From Amoebophrya sp. A120 (lineage: Eukaryota > Sar > Dinophyceae > Syndiniales > Amoebophryaceae): DNA of 64,000 bases. The DNA is not shown here. More notes on this DNA, generated by a model. That model did not search any database, had not been told where the DNA came from, and saw only the letters and a list, made by a program, of their open reading frames with translations. The DNA lies in assembly GCA_905178155.1 (NCBI GenBank), contig CAJINV010000005.1:5002256-5066255 (forward strand), in the 5' to 3' direction. The stretch's first letter is position 1.

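Larger units (their letters stand above)
61401..64000 (+). repeat. super-repeat I, partial and diverged
   Basis: Modules 1 and 2 are recognisable; a shortened unit and then another module 1-like piece (VEGEMSVEIKPAD, FKIAVHGNQLSAAEVSEAL at 63271-63590) follow instead of module 4. The array is probably changing in composition here. Confidence 0.6.

Noticed and set aside
4-63917. Spaced TTTGTCATGC motifs as a CRISPR-like or satellite array
   Set aside because: Copies are short, degenerate, on both strands and irregularly spaced, confined to TIR-bounded elements.
1-64000. Bacterial giant adhesin with insertion sequences
   Set aside because: No element encodes a transposase, the frame is open only after removing all 63, and Thr linkers and Cys modules look protist-like.
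1-64000. Autonomous transposon, tRNA, rRNA or other RNA gene in the window
   Set aside because: I found no transposase-like product and no tRNA or rRNA signature by reading; all elements are too short to be autonomous.

Overview
The whole window reads as the inside of one enormous eukaryotic protein-coding gene on the + strand, with no start, stop or second gene visible. Sixty-three short elements (about 145-344 bp) interrupt it. Nearly all begin TAT and end ATA, carry terminal inverted repeats (TIRs) of roughly 20-35 bp, and sit between 5-bp direct repeats (target-site duplications, TSDs). Of 62 elements with both flanks visible, 42 TSDs match exactly, 16 have one mismatch and 4 are more decayed. 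By my hand arithmetic, removing each element plus one TSD copy restores a single reading frame at every junction. About 48.2 kb of coding sequence remains, roughly 16,000 codons with no stop that I can see. I therefore annotate the elements as introner-like transposons that act as introns (or as DNA-eliminated segments), and the rest as exons. Exon ends are given as: upstream exon keeps the 5' TSD copy, downstream exon starts after the 3' copy; the true cut can lie anywhere in the TSD.

Element families by TIR core: A (GTCTGGGTCTGGAAG), B (AACGTCCCCACCCCAGAG), C (GTGCACAACTCCCCCTCCC), D (GCAAAAGTATCGTACT), E (AAAAATCCCCCCTCCCC), F (GAAATCGTCAAAGTTGAAA), G (AAAAAAACTGTGTAA), H (ACAAATTTCC / CCTGTGGATA) and a singleton, I (CTCAGACGTTACAATC). 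The families have unrelated TIRs but share one internal motif in both directions, about TTTGT-N-(A/T)-TGC (TTTGTCATGC, TTGTGATGC, TTTGTAATGC, TTGTGTTGC). Families A-F and H occur in both orientations, yet all are removed in frame. Strand given for an element is its orientation relative to its family.

Layout: 1-11 kb encodes Cys-rich extracellular-type modules (a novel W-Y-M-Y-K-H-G domain, a LamG-like jellyroll, PAN/Apple-like Cys modules) and is the most densely interrupted part, with about 20 elements in 7.7 kb and one 7-bp exon. From 11.3 to 20.7 kb and again from 27.3 kb to the end the protein is built of 100-190-residue alpha/beta modules. Nine module types recur in fixed order as a super-repeat of about 1,350-1,640 codons; six complete copies lie between 30.4 and 61.4 kb. 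A second Cys-rich/PAN block lies at 22.5-27.1 kb, and another copy of the W-Y-M-Y-K-H-G domain at 15.4-16.6 kb splits a module. Linkers are threonine-rich.

Organism: introns, Thr-rich linkers, Cys modules of the form CTVQDCC and roughly even base composition suggest an alveolate, most likely a dinoflagellate. TIR/TSD-bearing introners with non-canonical borders fit what I know of the parasitic dinoflagellate Amoebophrya. This assignment is inference. The likely role is a giant secreted or surface adhesive/structural protein, from its LamG and PAN-like content. I saw no transposase, RNA gene, CRISPR array, promoter or terminator.
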